From contig NZ_BAHE01000010.1 of the NCBI RefSeq assembly GCF_000298235.1, positions 124,001 to 188,000 of the forward strand: DNA of 64,000 nucleotides, written 5' to 3'. Source of the stretch: Gordonia namibiensis NBRC 108229. GTDB taxonomy: Bacteria; Actinomycetota; Actinomycetes; Mycobacteriales; Mycobacteriaceae. This document shows, one piece after another, positions 17,761-27,266 of the stretch. Within the stretch, counting starts at the first letter, position 1. Each line of letters starts with the position of its first letter. Position numbers and translations under genes: made by a program. The notes beneath the pieces are model-generated. The model searched no databases. It was not told where the DNA came from and saw only the letters and a program-made list of their open reading frames with translations.

Positions 17761-18588
17761 TCAGCTCTGGGCGGCGTCGACCGTCCGGGAGGTGGCCGGG
17801 CTCTCCGACCGCGCCATCGCGCCGAGGATCAGCGCGAAGGTCACCGTCAGCACCGTCCAGAGGATGACCTGGTTGGTGATCGTGTACACGCGGAAGTCGG
17901 CGACGACGTCCGCGGGGAAGCCGGAGAACACGATCTGGCCGGCGTCGTTGCGCACCGGCTCCGGCACCTCGCTGAACGTCGGCAGTAGTGCGATGGTGAT
18001 GCCGACCGCGATCACGTACGCGGCGCCGCCCACCACGGCCGACACCAGTCCGCCGATCCGCGGCCGCAGCCACAGCGCGAGAACGACGGCCACGATCATC
18101 AGCACGACCGACGCGATGGTGACGGTCAGGAATGCACCCGTCCGTTCCCCGATCGTGTCGTCGTCCCCGACCGCGGGCGGATTGGCCGGGTACGCGAAGA
18201 ACGGCACACCGAACACGGCGACGAACCCGATCGCCCCGAGGGCCCCGGCGACTGCGCGTGCGTCGGTGGCCGGGTACCGGTTGCCCAGATGGCTCCACAG
18301 CACGGTGAAGGCAACCGCGACGAACGCCCCCATGCACAGGGCGAACACCAGGTTGCCGACCCCGGCGCCGAGATTCTCCTGCATCGCGCGGGTGAAGACC
18401 TCGCCGCCCTCGCCGTGGGAATGCCCGCCGCCGGCGTGTGCCAGCGCCTCTTCGGCTTCCGAGCGCTCGGCCTCGTAGTCGACGGCCTTCGACACCACGG
18501 GTTCGAGATAGAACCGCGCGAAGACGAACGAGATGATGCCGGCGATCAGGCCCGAGAGCAGACCTGCGCCGATGAATTTCTTCTCCAT
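17761..18588 (-). CDS. cbtA: Cobalt transporter subunit CbtA
   Basis: 275 residues with about six membrane segments, starting MEKKFIGAGLLSGLIAGI. The first loop contains the His-rich HAGGGHSHGEGG, expected for metal binding, and the family motif AYPANPP appears centrally. CbtA was defined as a B12-regulated cobalt transporter. It lies between cbtB (36 bp upstream) and the phosphatase-like gene (12 bp downstream), all under the cobalamin riboswitch. ATG 18588 is used. Confidence 0.93.
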   Translation of the reverse strand: MEKKFIGAGLLSGLIAGIISFVFARFYLEPVVSKAVDYEAERSEAEEALAHAGGGHSHGEGGEVFTRAMQENLGAGVGNLVFALCMGAFVAVAFTVLWSHLGNRYPATDARAVAGALGAIGFVAVFGVPFFAYPANPPAVGDDDTIGERTGAFLTVTIASVVLMIVAVVLALWLRPRIGGLVSAVVGGAAYVIAVGITIALLPTFSEVPEPVRNDAGQIVFSGFPADVVADFRVYTITNQVILWTVLTVTFALILGAMARSESPATSRTVDAAQS

Positions 18589-18624
18589 GTGAACTTGTCC
18601 CTGCCGTTTCGGTATCAGGCCGAC

Positions 18625-18858
18625 TCAGTGGCAGGGAAAGCCGAGGAAATGGCGGGAGTCGTGCACGAATTCGTGCACGTAGGTGTTCTCGCCGAACACC
18701 GACACGACCCCCTGGTCGTAGCCGAGGAAATAGTAGGCGAGCCCGGCCAGGAGGACCGTGAGGCTCAGCCAGAGCGCTGCGCTCGCGACCGAGAGATTCG
18801 GTACCGCCAAGGCGCGCGGAGAGGGTGTGACTGCTTCGGACGTACGGGGACCCGTCAT
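18625..18858 (-). CDS. cbtB: Cobalt transporter subunit CbtB
   Basis: A 77-residue protein with one membrane segment (LWLSLTVLLAGLAYYFLGY) and a C-terminal tail YVHEFVHDSRHFLGFPCH. That tail, rich in His and ending in Cys-His, is the signature of CbtB and probably binds cobalt. ATG 18858 has an AAAGGA ribosome-binding site. A cobalamin riboswitch precedes it. Confidence 0.93.
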   Translation of the reverse strand: MTGPRTSEAVTPSPRALAVPNLSVASAALWLSLTVLLAGLAYYFLGYDQGVVSVFGENTYVHEFVHDSRHFLGFPCH

Positions 18859-18894
18859 GGGATTGTCCTTTCGCCGATCTCGCGTCGGAGAGTT

Positions 18895-19055
18895 GTGGAT
18901 CAGATACCGCCGGCACGGCATCCTGACTCACGTCTTCTCTGGGGCACCGTCGAATCCCTCGACCGCGTCCCCGAGTCGGCGTTCACAGTGGCGCGACCGT
19001 TCCGGATTCTCACCGGATTCCCCGTACAGGCGTGTGTCGACTGTATACCCCGACC
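18895..19055 (-). promoter_or_regulatory. Cobalamin (B12) riboswitch controlling cbtBA
   Basis: Read on the minus strand, this leader holds the conserved core GGGAATCCGGTGAGAATCCG followed by GGTCGCGCCACTGTGA (about 19022 down to 18982), then a variable stem. The B12 box region GTGAGTCAGGATGCC lies near 18932-18918. This order matches the cobalamin riboswitch family. A possible -10 TATACA lies at 19047-19042. B12 binding would be expected to repress the cobalt uptake operon downstream. The edges are approximate. Confidence 0.9.
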
Positions 19056-19083
19056 TGTCACACATGTGAGACATAGTGGATAG

Positions 19084-22000
19084 ATGCCCCGCCCCTCTGT
19101 TCTCGATCGATTCACCGCCCCCACCCGGCGATGGTTCACGGGAGCGTTCACCAAGCCGACCGCAGCCCAGAAGGGCGCCTGGACCTCGATCGCCGACGGA
19201 GCGAACACCCTCGTCATCGCCCCGACCGGCTCCGGCAAGACCCTCGCGGCATTCCTGTGGGCGCTCGACCGGCTCGCCGCCGACGCCGGTGAGCGCCGCC
19301 CGGGTACCAAGGTCGTCTACATCTCTCCGCTCAAGGCCCTCGCCGTCGACGTCGAGCGCAACCTTCGCGCACCGCTCACCGGGATCACCCGCGCGGCGCA
19401 GGAACTCGACCTCCCCGAGCCGAACATCACGGTCGGCGTCCGCTCCGGCGACACCTCGGCCGCCGACCGCCGCGCGCTGGTGAAGACCCCTCCCGACATC
19501 CTGATCACCACGCCGGAGTCGCTGTACCTCATGCTGACCTCCGCGGCACGGGAGAGCCTCACCGACGTGGAGGCGATCATCGTCGACGAGGTCCACGCGG
19601 TCGCCGCGACCAAGCGGGGCACGCACCTCGCACTCACCCTCGAACGCCTCGACGAGCTCCTCGACAAGCCCGCCCAGCGGATCGGATTGTCCGCGACCGT
19701 CCGGCCACCCGAGGTGGTCGCCGGGTTCCTCTCCGGGTCGGCGCCCTGCCAGGTGGTCAAGCCCAAGGCCGACAAGACCTTCGATCTCCGCGTCGACGTG
19801 CCGGTCGAGGACATGGCGAACATCCCGCCGGCACCCGGCCCCGAGGGCGCGGATTCCGCCGAACTCGACGACGCCTTCTCCCCCACGGCCGGATCGCTGT
19901 GGCCGTATGTGGAGGCGTCGATCGTCGACCAGATCGAGGCCAACCGGGCGACGATCGTGTTCGCGAACTCCCGGCGCCTCGCCGAGAAACTGACCGCCCG
20001 GCTCAACGAGATCCACGCCGAGCGGCAGGGTGTCCCAGCCGAGGCCACCGCCAACCCGACGGTCGCGGGCGGGGCTCCCGCGTTCGTGATGGGCAGCGGC
20101 GCGAGCTCCGGCGCCGAGGCCGTCCTCGCGCGGGCGCACCACGGCTCGGTGAGCAAGGAGCAGCGCGCTCAGATCGAGGACGACCTCAAGGCCGGTCGCC
20201 TGTCCTGCGTCGTGGCGACCAGTTCGCTCGAACTCGGCATCGACATGGGCGCGGTGGATCTGGTGATCCAGGTCGAGGCGCCGCCGTCGGTGGCCAGCGG
20301 CCTGCAGCGCATCGGTCGCGCGGGCCACCAGGTCGGCGAGATCAGCCAGGGCATCCTCTACCCCAAACACCGCACCGACCTGCTGCACTGCACGGTCACC
20401 GTCGGCCGCATGCTCGACGGCGCGATCGAGGAGATCAAGGTTCCCCAGAACCCCCTCGACATCCTCGCGCAGCAGACCATCGCAGCCGCCGCCGTCGACG
20501 ACCTCGACGTCGACCACTGGTACGAGGTCGTGCGTCGGGCGGCGCCCTACCACGATCTCGGACGCGGTGTCTTCGACGCGACACTCGACCTCATCGCCGG
20601 GCGCTTCCCCTCAGACGAGTTCGCCGAACTGCGGCCGCGGGTCAACTGGGACCGCGACGCGGGCGTGATCACGGGACGCCGAGGCGCCCAACGCCTCGCC
20701 GTGACCTCCGGCGGGTCGATCCCCGACCGCGGCCTCTTCGGCGTCTTCATGGTCGGCGAGAAGTCCACGCGCGTGGGTGAACTCGACGAGGAGATGGTCT
20801 ACGAGTCGCGGGTCGGCGACGTGTTCGCCCTCGGCGCGACCAGCTGGCGCATCGAGGACATCACCCACGACCGCGTCCTGGTGTCGCCCGCATTCGGCCA
20901 ACCCGGCCGACTGCCGTTCTGGATCGGCGACGCCATCGGGCGTCCCGCCGAACTCGGTGCGGCGATCGGCGCTTTCACCGGGGCCATCGCCGATCCCGGC
21001 AAGCTCGACACCCATGCCGAGCGTCTCGGACTCACCGAGAACGCGCGCACCAACCTCGCCACCCTCATCGCCGAACAACGCGAGGCGACCGGGCACCTCC
21101 CCACCGACCGGACACTCGTCGTCGAACGATTCCGCGACGAACTCGGCGACTGGCGCGTCATCCTGCACTCGCCCTACGGTCTGCGCGTCCACGCGCCGTG
21201 GGCGAGCGCCATCTCCCAACGACTCCTCGCGACGCTGGGGATCGAGGGCGCCACCACCGCGTCCGACGACGGGATCATCCTGCGTCTCCCCGACACCGAC
21301 GACGCGCCCCCGGGTGCCGACGTCTTCCTCCTCGATCCAGACGAGGTCGAACAGCTCGTGACCGACGGTCTTGCCGACTCGTCGATGTTCGCCTCTCGGT
21401 TCCGCGAATGTGCCGCGCGCGCACTGCTTCTGCCCCGTCGGGATCCCGGTCGGCGCGCGCCGCTCTGGCAGCAGCGCCAGCGCAGCGCCCAATTGCTTTC
21501 CGTCGCATCGAAATTCCCGGACTTCCCGATCGTTCTGGAAGCGGTTCGCGAGTGTCTTCAGGACGTGTATGACCTCCCGGCACTGCTCGATCTGCTCGGC
21601 CGCATCCGGTCGCGCCGCATCCGGGTCGTGGAGACCGAGACCCCGAGTCCGTCGCCGTTCGCGGCGTCGCTGCTGTTCGGCTACGTCGGCGCCTTCATGT
21701 ATGCCGACGACGCGCCGCTCGCCGAACGTCGGGCGGCCGCACTGTCCCTCGACACCAGCCTCCTCGCACAGCTGCTCGGCCGCGTCGACCTCCGCGAACT
21801 GCTCGATCCCGGTGTCATCGCCGAGGTCATCGCCCGTCTGCAGCGTCTGTCCCCCGAGCGGCAGGCGCGTGACGCCGAGGACGTCGTCGACCTGCTCCGC
21901 TGGCTCGGCCCCCTGACCACCGAAGAGGTGGAGGAAAGATACCGGGGAGAAGCAGCAGTGGCCGAGGTGCTGGCCGACCTGCACCGCAGCGGACAGATCA

Positions 22001-23718
22001 TCTCGATCAACCACAACCGGCGCGCCCTGTGGGCGTCGATCGACGACACCGCACGGCTGCGCGACGCACTCGGGGTCCCGGCGCCGATGGGCATCCCGGC
22101 CGCCTACCTCGAACCGGTACCCGACCCCGTCGGCGACCTCATCGGGCGCTACGCCCGGACCCACGGGCCGTTCACCGTCACCGACGCCGCGGCGTCCCTC
22201 GGCATCGCCACCGCGGTCGTCCGCGACACCCTGGCCCGCCTGGCCGCGGAACGGCGCGTCGTCGAAGGCGATTTTCTGCCCGAGACCGGCACCGCCGATC
22301 CGGCGCAGGGCGCGGCACCGACCACCCAGTGGTGTCACACCGACGTCCTCGGTCAGATCCGCCGCGGGTCGCTCGCCGCGAGCCGGGCCGAGGTCGCACC
22401 GGTCGGCACCGAGGTACTCACCCGCTTCCTCGTGGAATGGCAGCACGGTTCGCCCGGCACCCAGCTGCGTGGCGTCGACGGCGTCGCGACCGTCATCGAC
22501 CAGCTGGCCGGGTACCCGCTGCCGGCGTCGGCCTGGGAGTCGCTGATCCTGCCCGCACGTGTCTCCGACTATGCCCCGTCCATGCTCGACGAGCTGCTGA
22601 GCAGCGGCGAGGTCGTCTGGTCGGGGCACGGCCGCATCGGCAACGCCGACGGCTGGGTGGCCCTGCACCCTGCCGACGTGGCCGCGTTCACCATCGCCGA
22701 GGCCGACACGATCGACACCACCGCCGTGCACGACGCGATCACCACGGCACTCCAACCCGGTGGCGCACTGCGGTTCCCGCAGATCGCCGGGGACATCAGC
22801 ACCGGCACCACGACGCCGGCCGCGGACATCGAGTCAGCACTCTGGGACCTGGTCTGGGCGGGACAGGTCAGCAACGACACGTTCGCGCCCGTCCGCGCAC
22901 TGTTGCATCCCCGGCGTAACCCGACGACGCCACGGTCGGCGCCCGCGCACCGCGCCCGGGGTCGCGCACCCAGACTCCGCGCCGGTCGCCTCTCCGCGCG
23001 CTACCTGACCGAGCACGCATCCGGGCCGCCGGTGTCGCCGACCGCGAGCGGACGCTGGTTCGCACTGGACCGACCCGAGATCGACTCGACCATCGCCACA
23101 CAGGCACTGTGCGACCAACTGCTCACGCGCTACGGCGTGATCACGCGCGGCAGCGTCGTCGCCGAGGAGGTGGCCGGCGGATTCGCCCGGGTCTACAAGG
23201 CGCTCACCGTCTTCGAGGACAACGGACAGGTCCGTCGCGGCTACTACGTCGACGGCCTCGGCGGCGCGCAGTTCGCCTCCCCGGCCACCGTCGACGAGTT
23301 GCGGCGTCACGCCCTCCCCGACCGCAAGCCACCCCGCGAGGCGACCATCCTCGCCGCGACCGACCCGGCCAACCCGTACGGCGCGGCGCTGGAGTGGCCC
23401 CGATCCCGCGACGCCGACGCCGGACACCGCCCGGGCCGCAAACCCGGCGCACTGGTGGTGCTCGTCGACGGCGAACTCGTGTGCTTCGTCGAACGTGGCG
23501 GCAAGACGCTGCTGACGTTCACCGACTCGATCCCCTCGCTCGAATCCGCCGCCGGCGCGCTGGTGGCCCTGGTGCGCGCCGGTCGCATCTCCCGGCTGAC
23601 GATCGACCAGATCGACTCAGAGCCGGTGCGCGCCACCGATTTCGGGAAGGTCCTCGTCGAGGCCGGGTTCGCCACGACGCCGCGCGGCATCCGACTCCGG
23701 TACGGAACCCATGCCTGA
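19084..23718 (+). CDS. lhr: Lhr-type ATP-dependent DNA/RNA helicase
   Basis: 1544 residues, full-length Lhr. Superfamily 2 helicase motifs: Q-like KPTAAQKGAW, Walker A APTGSGKT (46-53), DEVH box (168-171), SATVRPPEVV (motif III), TSSLELGIDMGAVDLVIQVE and QRIGRAGHQVGE (motifs V and VI), followed by the winged-helix/beta-barrel core and the long C-terminal domain present in long Lhr proteins. It unwinds 3'-tailed duplexes and, in mycobacteria, is induced by DNA damage. It overlaps nei2 by eight bases, the same pairing as in Mycobacterium. Confidence 0.96.
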   Translation: MPRPSVLDRFTAPTRRWFTGAFTKPTAAQKGAWTSIADGANTLVIAPTGSGKTLAAFLWALDRLAADAGERRPGTKVVYISPLKALAVDVERNLRAPLTGITRAAQELDLPEPNITVGVRSGDTSAADRRALVKTPPDILITTPESLYLMLTSAARESLTDVEAIIVDEVHAVAATKRGTHLALTLERLDELLDKPAQRIGLSATVRPPEVVAGFLSGSAPCQVVKPKADKTFDLRVDVPVEDMANIPPAPGPEGADSAELDDAFSPTAGSLWPYVEASIVDQIEANRATIVFANSRRLAEKLTARLNEIHAERQGVPAEATANPTVAGGAPAFVMGSGASSGAEAVLARAHHGSVSKEQRAQIEDDLKAGRLSCVVATSSLELGIDMGAVDLVIQVEAPPSVASGLQRIGRAGHQVGEISQGILYPKHRTDLLHCTVTVGRMLDGAIEEIKVPQNPLDILAQQTIAAAAVDDLDVDHWYEVVRRAAPYHDLGRGVFDATLDLIAGRFPSDEFAELRPRVNWDRDAGVITGRRGAQRLAVTSGGSIPDRGLFGVFMVGEKSTRVGELDEEMVYESRVGDVFALGATSWRIEDITHDRVLVSPAFGQPGRLPFWIGDAIGRPAELGAAIGAFTGAIADPGKLDTHAERLGLTENARTNLATLIAEQREATGHLPTDRTLVVERFRDELGDWRVILHSPYGLRVHAPWASAISQRLLATLGIEGATTASDDGIILRLPDTDDAPPGADVFLLDPDEVEQLVTDGLADSSMFASRFRECAARALLLPRRDPGRRAPLWQQRQRSAQLLSVASKFPDFPIVLEAVRECLQDVYDLPALLDLLGRIRSRRIRVVETETPSPSPFAASLLFGYVGAFMYADDAPLAERRAAALSLDTSLLAQLLGRVDLRELLDPGVIAEVIARLQRLSPERQARDAEDVVDLLRWLGPLTTEEVEERYRGEAAVAEVLADLHRSGQIISINHNRRALWASIDDTARLRDALGVPAPMGIPAAYLEPVPDPVGDLIGRYARTHGPFTVTDAAASLGIATAVVRDTLARLAAERRVVEGDFLPETGTADPAQGAAPTTQWCHTDVLGQIRRGSLAASRAEVAPVGTEVLTRFLVEWQHGSPGTQLRGVDGVATVIDQLAGYPLPASAWESLILPARVSDYAPSMLDELLSSGEVVWSGHGRIGNADGWVALHPADVAAFTIAEADTIDTTAVHDAITTALQPGGALRFPQIAGDISTGTTTPAADIESALWDLVWAGQVSNDTFAPVRALLHPRRNPTTPRSAPAHRARGRAPRLRAGRLSARYLTEHASGPPVSPTASGRWFALDRPEIDSTIATQALCDQLLTRYGVITRGSVVAEEVAGGFARVYKALTVFEDNGQVRRGYYVDGLGGAQFASPATVDELRRHALPDRKPPREATILAATDPANPYGAALEWPRSRDADAGHRPGRKPGALVVLVDGELVCFVERGGKTLLTFTDSIPSLESAAGALVALVRAGRISRLTIDQIDSEPVRATDFGKVLVEAGFATTPRGIRLRYGTHA

Positions 23719-24502
23719 GGGCGACACCGTCTTCGCCGCGGCCGCCCGGTTACGCCAGGGGCTCGAGGGACGAACCCTCACGTCGACGCAGTTCCGCATC
23801 CCGTCGCTGGCGACGTCGGACCTGTCGGGACGGACCGTCGTCTCCGTCCGGTCGCGGGGCAAGCATCTGCTCATCGACGTCGGCGAGAGCGAGCCCGGTG
23901 CGGGCGACGCGCTCAGCATCCATTCGCATCTGAAGATGGAAGGTGTCTGGCACGTCCATCGCCGGGGCCAGAAGTGGCGCCGCCCCGCCTATCAGGCGCG
24001 CGTCGTCCTCCGCACCGACGACACCGAGGCCGTCGGCTTCGACCTCGGCACGCTCGAACTGCTCGCCGACCCGGACGCTGCCCTCGCCTACCTGGGCCCG
24101 GACCTGCTGGCCGACGACTTCGACCGCGAGGAGGCGATCCGACGCCTCGCCGCCGACCCGGAGCAGACCATCGGCGCGGCACTCCTCGACCAACGGCTGA
24201 TGGCCGGCGTCGGCAACGTCTTCCGTAGCGAGATCTGTTATCTCCGTGGCGTTCTCCCTACACGCCCGGTCGGCGAGGTGGATCTCGGTCCGATGGTCGA
24301 CCTCAGCCGACGCCTGTTGTGGGCCAACCGGATGCGCTCGGCCCGGACGACCACCGGCCAGACGTCACCCAACGGACGAATGTGGGTGTACGGCCGCAAG
24401 GGACAACTGTGCCGCCGCTGCGCGACGATCATCAGACGCGGCGAGATCCCGTCGACCGGCGGCGATCGATCCATCTACTGGTGCCCGCGCTGCCAGGCCT
24501 GA
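23711..24502 (+). CDS. nei2: Formamidopyrimidine/endonuclease VIII-family DNA glycosylase (Nei2)
   Basis: 263 residues. Base-excision repair of oxidised bases with AP lyase activity. The N-terminus is (M)PEGDTV, with Pro2 the catalytic nucleophile and Glu3. The helix-two-turn-helix region LLDQRLMAGVGNVFRSEICY and a C-terminal zinc finger (C234, C237, C258, C261) complete the family pattern. It overlaps the end of lhr, giving a helicase-glycosylase operon. Gene order corresponds to Mycobacterium Rv3296-Rv3297 from memory. Confidence 0.93.
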   Translation: MPEGDTVFAAAARLRQGLEGRTLTSTQFRIPSLATSDLSGRTVVSVRSRGKHLLIDVGESEPGAGDALSIHSHLKMEGVWHVHRRGQKWRRPAYQARVVLRTDDTEAVGFDLGTLELLADPDAALAYLGPDLLADDFDREEAIRRLAADPEQTIGAALLDQRLMAGVGNVFRSEICYLRGVLPTRPVGEVDLGPMVDLSRRLLWANRMRSARTTTGQTSPNGRMWVYGRKGQLCRRCATIIRRGEIPSTGGDRSIYWCPRCQA

Positions 24503-24504
24503 CG

Positions 24505-24578
24505 CGCAAACCCACCCTTTTTCGGCAAACCCAGCACCTGCCCGGGTGCTGGGTTTGCCGAAAAAGGGTGGCTTTGTA
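24505..24578. repeat. Long palindromic element, copy A
   Basis: Arms 24508-24538 and 24545-24575 form a 31-bp inverted repeat (one mismatch) with loop TGCCCG. It begins two bases after the nei2 stop. An almost identical element occurs at 27267-27340, and the pair brackets the MetQ-like and monooxygenase genes. It could act as a terminator for lhr-nei2; as a repeated sequence it may also be a non-autonomous mobile or recombination element. Confidence 0.75.
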
Positions 24579-24920
24579 CGCGCGTCTTGGTCATCAGACC
24601 CAGTGTATTGACGTGTAGAACATTCAGAATCCGCCTGTGCGAGAGCCAGATTGGTCGTCAATCACTTTGAGATCACTATGATCGCAATTGTGGGGCTTCG
24701 AATCGGGCTCCGATACGTTTTTCTTCGATCACATGATCACCATTCCTCTGAACGAAATCAGTGAGCATCCGACGAACGCGCCACTCCTGTCCGGCGCACC
24801 ACTCGTCTGACGCCGCGCATCGAGCGCCAGTACTCATTTCGTGTCATCAGACCTCAGGTCGCCGTCCGCACCGGCGTGCGACCTACGACTGTGCATGGCT
24901 ACCCGCCGAAAGGGATACCG
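24579..24920. other. Intergenic region upstream of the MetQ-like gene
   Basis: About 340 bp, more A/T-rich than its surroundings, with no convincing gene. A candidate -10 (TATGAT) is at 24677-24682. A short inverted repeat GATCA-CA-TGATC is at 24727-24738, and a small hairpin with AGGTCGC/GCGACCT arms lies just upstream of the coding region. I looked for a SAM-type riboswitch and did not recognise one. Confidence 0.45.
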
Positions 24921-25829
24921 ATGACCACCACTCCTACCCAGGACGCCGCGCGCGGTGACGACCCCGGATTCGAGATCAGACGCCGTCCGCCCTGGATCTG
25001 GATCGCGTTGTCCCTCGCGGTGGTTGTCGCCGTAGTGGTGGCGGCGAGTTTTGCGCTGGGCAACGACGATAAATCTCCGAACGAGATTCCTGGGGCCACA
25101 TTGGTGATCGCCACCGACGAGGGATGCGCCGGTGAACAGGCCCTCGTCGAGTTCATCGCCGAGAACGTCGCACCGAAGTACGGAATCAAGGTCGCCAATC
25201 GCGGCCTCTCCGACAGCACCACCATCAACCGCGCGGTGAGCGACGGCGAGTTCGCGGGAACGCTCTACCAGCACAAACTGTGGCTCAAGCAGGTTCTCGA
25301 GGCCAACCCTGACTTCGAAGAGGTCGCGGTGACCCCGGTGTTCCGATGGGGATTCGGCATCTGGTCGCAGAAGTACACCGACCCCGCCCAGCTGCCCGAT
25401 GGCGCCACCGTCTCTCTGTACTCCGATCCCGCCAACGAGGCGCAGGGATTGTGGCTGCTGGAGCGCGCCGGCCTGATCAAGCTCAACCCCGACGCCGAGA
25501 AGTGGCGTGTCACCCAGAAGGACATCCTCGAGAACCCGAAGAACTTGAAGTTCCTTCTTCTCGACTTTGCCGCCCAGTCGCGTTCGCTGCCCGATCTGGA
25601 TGCCGCGGTCGGTTACACCTACTTCTACCAAGCTGCGAAAGTGCCCGAACGCTACCAGATCTTCGCTCCGCCGCCACCGGACGAGTTCGCCGGTCAGCTG
25701 ACCATCGGCAGCCGGTGGGCCGATACCGAGAACATCAAGAACCTGGTCAAGGCGTTCAAAGATCCTGCTGTCCAGGAGTTCCTGGCAACAGATCCGAGCG
25801 TGAAGGGCGGACTCCTTCCGCTGCAGTGA
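24921..25829 (+). CDS. MetQ/NlpA-family substrate-binding protein with N-terminal membrane anchor
   Basis: 302 residues. After a basic N-terminus there is one membrane helix (about residues 24-47, WIWIALSLAVVVAVVVAASF) and no lipobox cysteine, so the protein is anchored by a helix rather than lipid. The rest matches the NlpA/MetQ fold (LVIATDEGC; GTLYQHKLWLKQVLEAN; LYSDPANEAQGLWLLERAGLI). Known members bind methionine or similar ligands for an ABC importer. No permease or ATPase gene is adjacent. ATG 24921 has an AAAGGGA site. The next gene is an FMN monooxygenase, suggesting an organosulfur or amino-acid-like ligand. Confidence 0.85.
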   Translation: MTTTPTQDAARGDDPGFEIRRRPPWIWIALSLAVVVAVVVAASFALGNDDKSPNEIPGATLVIATDEGCAGEQALVEFIAENVAPKYGIKVANRGLSDSTTINRAVSDGEFAGTLYQHKLWLKQVLEANPDFEEVAVTPVFRWGFGIWSQKYTDPAQLPDGATVSLYSDPANEAQGLWLLERAGLIKLNPDAEKWRVTQKDILENPKNLKFLLLDFAAQSRSLPDLDAAVGYTYFYQAAKVPERYQIFAPPPPDEFAGQLTIGSRWADTENIKNLVKAFKDPAVQEFLATDPSVKGGLLPLQ

Positions 25830-25936
25830 CATTCGTCCACAACGCTTCACATCGCGGACCGACGAATCCGCGACAGACCGACCCCCATCACCGAGCATGT
25901 ACCCGATGAGCGGTACATCGGCTCACGGAAGGACCC

Positions 25937-27259
25937 ATGGCAGAGAAGAAGAAAGCCCATCTGCTGGGCTTCATGCAGAACGGCTTCAACAGTCACGCGA
26001 CGGGCATGTGGCGCCATCCGCGCGACAAGGTCAACTGGGACTTCGGGAAGTACGACTACTGGCAGCACATAGGTCGCGTCCTGGAACGCGGACTCTTCGA
26101 CGCGATCTTCATCGCGGACCAGCTCGCGCCGTACACGACGTACCAGAACTCGTCGGATGCGAGCGTCAAGTACGCCGTCCAGTTCCCGTGCAACGAGCCG
26201 TCGACGATCGTCCCCGCGATCGCGACGGTGACCGAACGGCTCGGTATCGGTGTCACCTTGTCGACCGCGTTCGAGCACCCCTACTCGATGAGTCGACGGC
26301 TGTCGTCGCTGGACTACCAGTCGAACGGTCGCATCGCGTGGAACATCGTATCGTCGTTCTCCCATGGGGAATGGAACGCGTACGGCATCGATGGCCGCGA
26401 ACGGGGGGATCGCTACGAGCGGCTCGAGGAGTACATGGAGCTCTGCTACAAGCTCTGGGACTCCTGGGACGACGACGCGATCATCGCCGACAAGGCGTCG
26501 GGGATCTACGGCGACCCCGCCAAGATCCACGAGGTCGATCACGAGGGTGAATACTTCCGCTCGAAGGCGCGGCACTTCGTCGCTCCGTCGCCGCAGAAAC
26601 ATCCCGTCCTCTGGCAGGCCGGCTCGTCCGATCGCGGACGAGACTTCGCGGCCAAGCACGCCGAGGCGGTCTTCGCCGTACACCCGACCATCGCGAGGAT
26701 GAAGGAGTACTCGGCCGACCTGGAACAGCGGGCCACCGAACGCTTCGGACGCGAACCGGGCAGTGTGAAGCGGATTTTCGGTCTCCAGACCGTCGTCGGC
26801 GAGTCTCGCGCCGAAGCCGAGGACAAGTTCGAACGGATCAAGGAATGCATCCCGCCGGAGGGTGCCCTCGCCTGGATCTCGGGTCACTTCGGAATCGACT
26901 TCTCGCAGTACTCGCTGGACGACAACGTCGCCGACATCGAGGTCCCGGGTATCCAGGGGTTGTTCGAGTCGATCCTGTACGCCAAGGACGGCGCACCCGT
27001 GACGGTCCGCGAAGCGGCACTGATCTACGCCCAGGGCATGGGCATGCCGGTTGCGGTGGGAACTGCGGCCGACATCGTGGACCAGATGGAGGTCTACCTC
27101 GACGAGGGCGGCGCCGACGGGTTCATGCTCGCGACGACGTTCACGCCCGGATGCTACGAGGAGTTCGTCGACTGGGTCGTTCCCGAACTCCAGCGCCGCG
27201 GTCGATACCGTGAGCGCTACACCGGCACCACGTTGCGCGAGCACCTTCGCGAGTACTGA
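25937..27259 (+). CDS. FMN-dependent monooxygenase, NtaA/SnaA/DmoA-like (bacterial luciferase family)
   Basis: 440 residues, the usual length for the nitrilotriacetate monooxygenase component A group. Motifs: LLGFMQNGFNSHATGMWRHP at the N-terminus, the DAIFIADQLAPY strand, GRIAWNIVSS, HPVLWQAGSSDRGRDFAAKHAEAVF and a C-terminal GGADGFMLATTFTPG. Such enzymes use FMNH2 from a separate reductase to cleave C-N or C-S bonds or oxidise thioethers. No reductase gene adjoins it. It is 107 bp downstream of the MetQ-like gene on the same strand. The substrate is unknown; an organosulfur compound is inferred from the pairing. Confidence 0.88.
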   Translation: MAEKKKAHLLGFMQNGFNSHATGMWRHPRDKVNWDFGKYDYWQHIGRVLERGLFDAIFIADQLAPYTTYQNSSDASVKYAVQFPCNEPSTIVPAIATVTERLGIGVTLSTAFEHPYSMSRRLSSLDYQSNGRIAWNIVSSFSHGEWNAYGIDGRERGDRYERLEEYMELCYKLWDSWDDDAIIADKASGIYGDPAKIHEVDHEGEYFRSKARHFVAPSPQKHPVLWQAGSSDRGRDFAAKHAEAVFAVHPTIARMKEYSADLEQRATERFGREPGSVKRIFGLQTVVGESRAEAEDKFERIKECIPPEGALAWISGHFGIDFSQYSLDDNVADIEVPGIQGLFESILYAKDGAPVTVREAALIYAQGMGMPVAVGTAADIVDQMEVYLDEGGADGFMLATTFTPGCYEEFVDWVVPELQRRGRYRERYTGTTLREHLREY

Positions 27260-27266
27260 GACCGTC

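Noticed and set aside
20611..22755. A 714-codon open frame on the minus strand
   Set aside because: Antisense to lhr, which has full helicase motifs; composition is typical of a shadow frame.
24579..24920. SAM-type riboswitch before the MetQ-like gene
   Set aside because: I could not find the conserved core of SAM-I or SAM-IV elements; only simple inverted repeats are visible.
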